This document shows, in pieces, positions 6,047 through 6,982 of a stretch of DNA of 6,982 bases. The notes under the pieces were generated by a model. It was given only the letters and a program-made list of their open reading frames with translations. It had not been told where the DNA came from and did no database searches. The position numbers were made by a program, and so were the translations under genes. Source of the DNA: Gammaproteobacteria bacterium. Its GTDB lineage: Bacteria; Pseudomonadota; Gammaproteobacteria; Xanthomonadales; Xanthomonadaceae. The stretch lies in contig JAAZHF010000452.1 of assembly GCA_012510865.1 (NCBI GenBank), forward strand, positions 1 to 6,982, written 5' to 3'. Numbering within the stretch: the stretch's first letter is position 1; each line of letters begins with the position of its first letter.

Positions 6047-6427
6047 ATGGTTGAACCACTGCCGCCGCCGGACATCGAAGCCACCCTGCGCAAGTTCCAG
6101 CGCGAGCTGAGCTCGGGGGTGGTGGCGCTGGCCCTGCTGGCGGTGCTGTCGCGCGCCGGCGAGCCGATGTACGGCTACCAGATCGCCAAGACCCTGGAGG
6201 CCTTCGGCGACGGCGTGCTCAGCGGCAAGCAGAGCGCGCTGTACCCGGTGCTGCGCAACCTCGAGGCCACCGGCCTCCTGTCCAGCCATGTCGGGCCGTC
6301 CGACGCCGGCCCGCCGCGCCGCTACTACCGCATCACCGAAGCGGGGCACGCCGTCCTGCGCGAATGGGCCGCGGCCTGGCGCGCGACCCGCGACTCCGTC
6401 GATACCGTCCTGGAGGGGACCCCGTGA
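6047..6427 (+). CDS. PadR family transcriptional regulator
   Basis: 126 residues. The start is the only ATG after an in-frame TAG at 6035-6037, so an upstream start is excluded. No Shine-Dalgarno is present (nearest GGAAG is 19 bases off), so leaderless translation is possible. Residues about 22-105 form the winged helix: helix with VVALALLAVLSRAGE, then MYGYQIAKTL (41-50), the recognition helix ALYPVLRNLEATGLL (64-78), and the wing with RRYYRITEAG (91-100). LYPvLrrLE and YYRiTeaG are PadR signatures. The C-terminal helix (LREWAAAWRATRDSVDTVLEG) is short, as in PadR subfamily 2, and would provide dimerisation. These regulators are usually repressors of their own operon, and of efflux or envelope genes, and release DNA on binding a ligand or sensing a membrane partner. 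The stop codon overlaps the next start by one base, so the two proteins are almost surely translationally coupled and act together. Confidence 0.93.
   Translation: MVEPLPPPDIEATLRKFQRELSSGVVALALLAVLSRAGEPMYGYQIAKTLEAFGDGVLSGKQSALYPVLRNLEATGLLSSHVGPSDAGPPRRYYRITEAGHAVLREWAAAWRATRDSVDTVLEGTP
6412..6418 (+). promoter_or_regulatory. Ribosome binding site of the HAAS/sensor gene inside the PadR coding end
   Basis: GGAGGGG lies within the last PadR codons, eight bases before the ATG at 6427 and five before an in-frame GTG at 6424. Both starts are usable; the ATG gives the TGATG stop-start overlap and better spacing. Confidence 0.65.
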
Positions 6428-6982
6428 TGAACAGCCTGCCCCGCACCATCCCCGAGTACCTGGACCAGCTGCGGCGCGCCCTGGCCGGCGCCGACCCGGC
6501 CATGGTCCAGGATGCGCTCTCCGACGCCGAGGAGTACCTGCGCTCCGAGCTGGCCGAGAACCCCGGCAGGACCGAGGCCGAGGTCATCGCCGCGGTCGCA
6601 TCCAGCTATGGCGCCCCGGACGAGGTGGCCGACATCTACCGCGACACCGAGGTGACGGTGCAGACCGCCCTGCGTGCGCCTGCGCCGCCGCGGCGGAAGT
6701 CGGTGGCGGGCCGCTTCTTCGGCGTGGTCGCCGATCCCCGCACCTGGGCCTCGCTGTTCTACATGGTGCTGGCCCTGGCCACCGGCATCTTCTACTTCAC
6801 CTGGGTGGTCGCCGGCTTCTCGACCTCGCTCGGGGTGTCGGTCACCATCATCGGCGTCCCGCTGCTGATCCTGTTCTTCGGCTCGATCCGGGTGCTGTCC
6901 CTGGTCGAGGGGCGGATCGTGGAGGTGATGCTCGGCGAGCGCATGCCGCGGCGGCCGCTGTACACGGCGCGCGGCCGCAGCA
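6427..6982 (+). CDS. HAAS-domain/sensor-domain membrane protein, 3' end outside window
   Basis: The frame from the ATG at 6427 stays open to the right edge (185 residues visible). It begins MNSLPRTIPEYLDQLRRAL, followed by DALSDAEEYLRSEL and EAEVIAAVASSYGAPDEVADIY. This helical pattern is that of the HAAS (DUF1700-like) N-terminal domain found next to PadR regulators, in which the conserved sYG-p-eva motif (59-68) is typical. A basic linker (PPRRKSVAGRFFG) leads to two predicted membrane segments, about 107-131 and 136-158, and then EGRIVEVMLGERMPRRPL, which resembles the putative 'sensor' domain of bacterial membrane signalling proteins. Expected role, from family knowledge: a membrane-anchored partner whose HAAS domain interacts with PadR and relays an envelope signal; the ligand is unknown. 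It is coupled to PadR by a one-base stop/start overlap. Family assignment is by eye; the unseen C-terminus could hold further membrane segments. Confidence 0.82.
   Translation, partial: MNSLPRTIPEYLDQLRRALAGADPAMVQDALSDAEEYLRSELAENPGRTEAEVIAAVASSYGAPDEVADIYRDTEVTVQTALRAPAPPRRKSVAGRFFGVVADPRTWASLFYMVLALATGIFYFTWVVAGFSTSLGVSVTIIGVPLLILFFGSIRVLSLVEGRIVEVMLGERMPRRPLYTARGRS

Noticed and set aside
6674..6868. 64-codon + strand frame near the right edge
   Set aside because: Out-of-frame shadow, Ser/Arg/Pro-rich, inside the HAAS/sensor gene, whose frame is open across the whole region and encodes clear membrane helices.

Overview
The window is about 70% GC and reads as ordinary chromosome from a gammaproteobacterium of the Xanthomonadaceae (Lysobacteraceae), most likely near Lysobacter or Luteimonas. 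That placement is inference. It rests on base composition, on a TGTGGGAGCGGC-type REP element, and on the family mix (secreted S9 peptidase, DUF885 lipoprotein, a periplasmic cyclophilin with an unusual C-terminal tail, PadR/HAAS pair). No phage, plasmid, IS, CRISPR array or RNA gene was seen.

Layout from left to right: (1) 1-516, + strand, is the C-terminal end of a serine hydrolase (beta-lactamase/class C fold) carrying a DUF3471 domain. (2) 517-667 is a convergent gap holding a REPIN: two inverted REP sequences, followed by a tandem run of truncated REP heads. (3) 668-2476, - strand, is a DUF885 lipoprotein with a metallopeptidase-like HExxPGH motif. (4) 2477-2612 is a divergent promoter region with a GC-only dyad. 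(5) 2613-4568, + strand, is an exported S9 prolyl-oligopeptidase-family serine peptidase with a complete Ser-Asp-His triad. (6) 4620-4916, - strand, is a small acidic protein of unknown function. (7) 5012-5947, - strand, is a GTG-started exported cyclophilin-type peptidylprolyl isomerase. (8) 5948-6046 is a second divergent promoter region. (9) 6047-6427, + strand, is a PadR-family regulator, overlapping by one base (10) 6427 to the right edge, a HAAS/sensor-domain membrane protein cut by the window end.

Functionally, the left and middle parts encode envelope or exported hydrolases (serine hydrolase, DUF885, S9 peptidase) and a periplasmic folding factor, consistent with peptide scavenging and envelope protein turnover in a proteolytic bacterium. 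The right edge is a self-contained regulatory cassette, PadR plus a membrane partner, of a type usually tied to envelope-stress or membrane control. No strong case for a new system emerges. The points most worth a second look are the REPIN with its tandem half-unit array, the PadR/HAAS cassette with no Shine-Dalgarno for PadR, and the uncharacterised acidic protein next to the cyclophilin.
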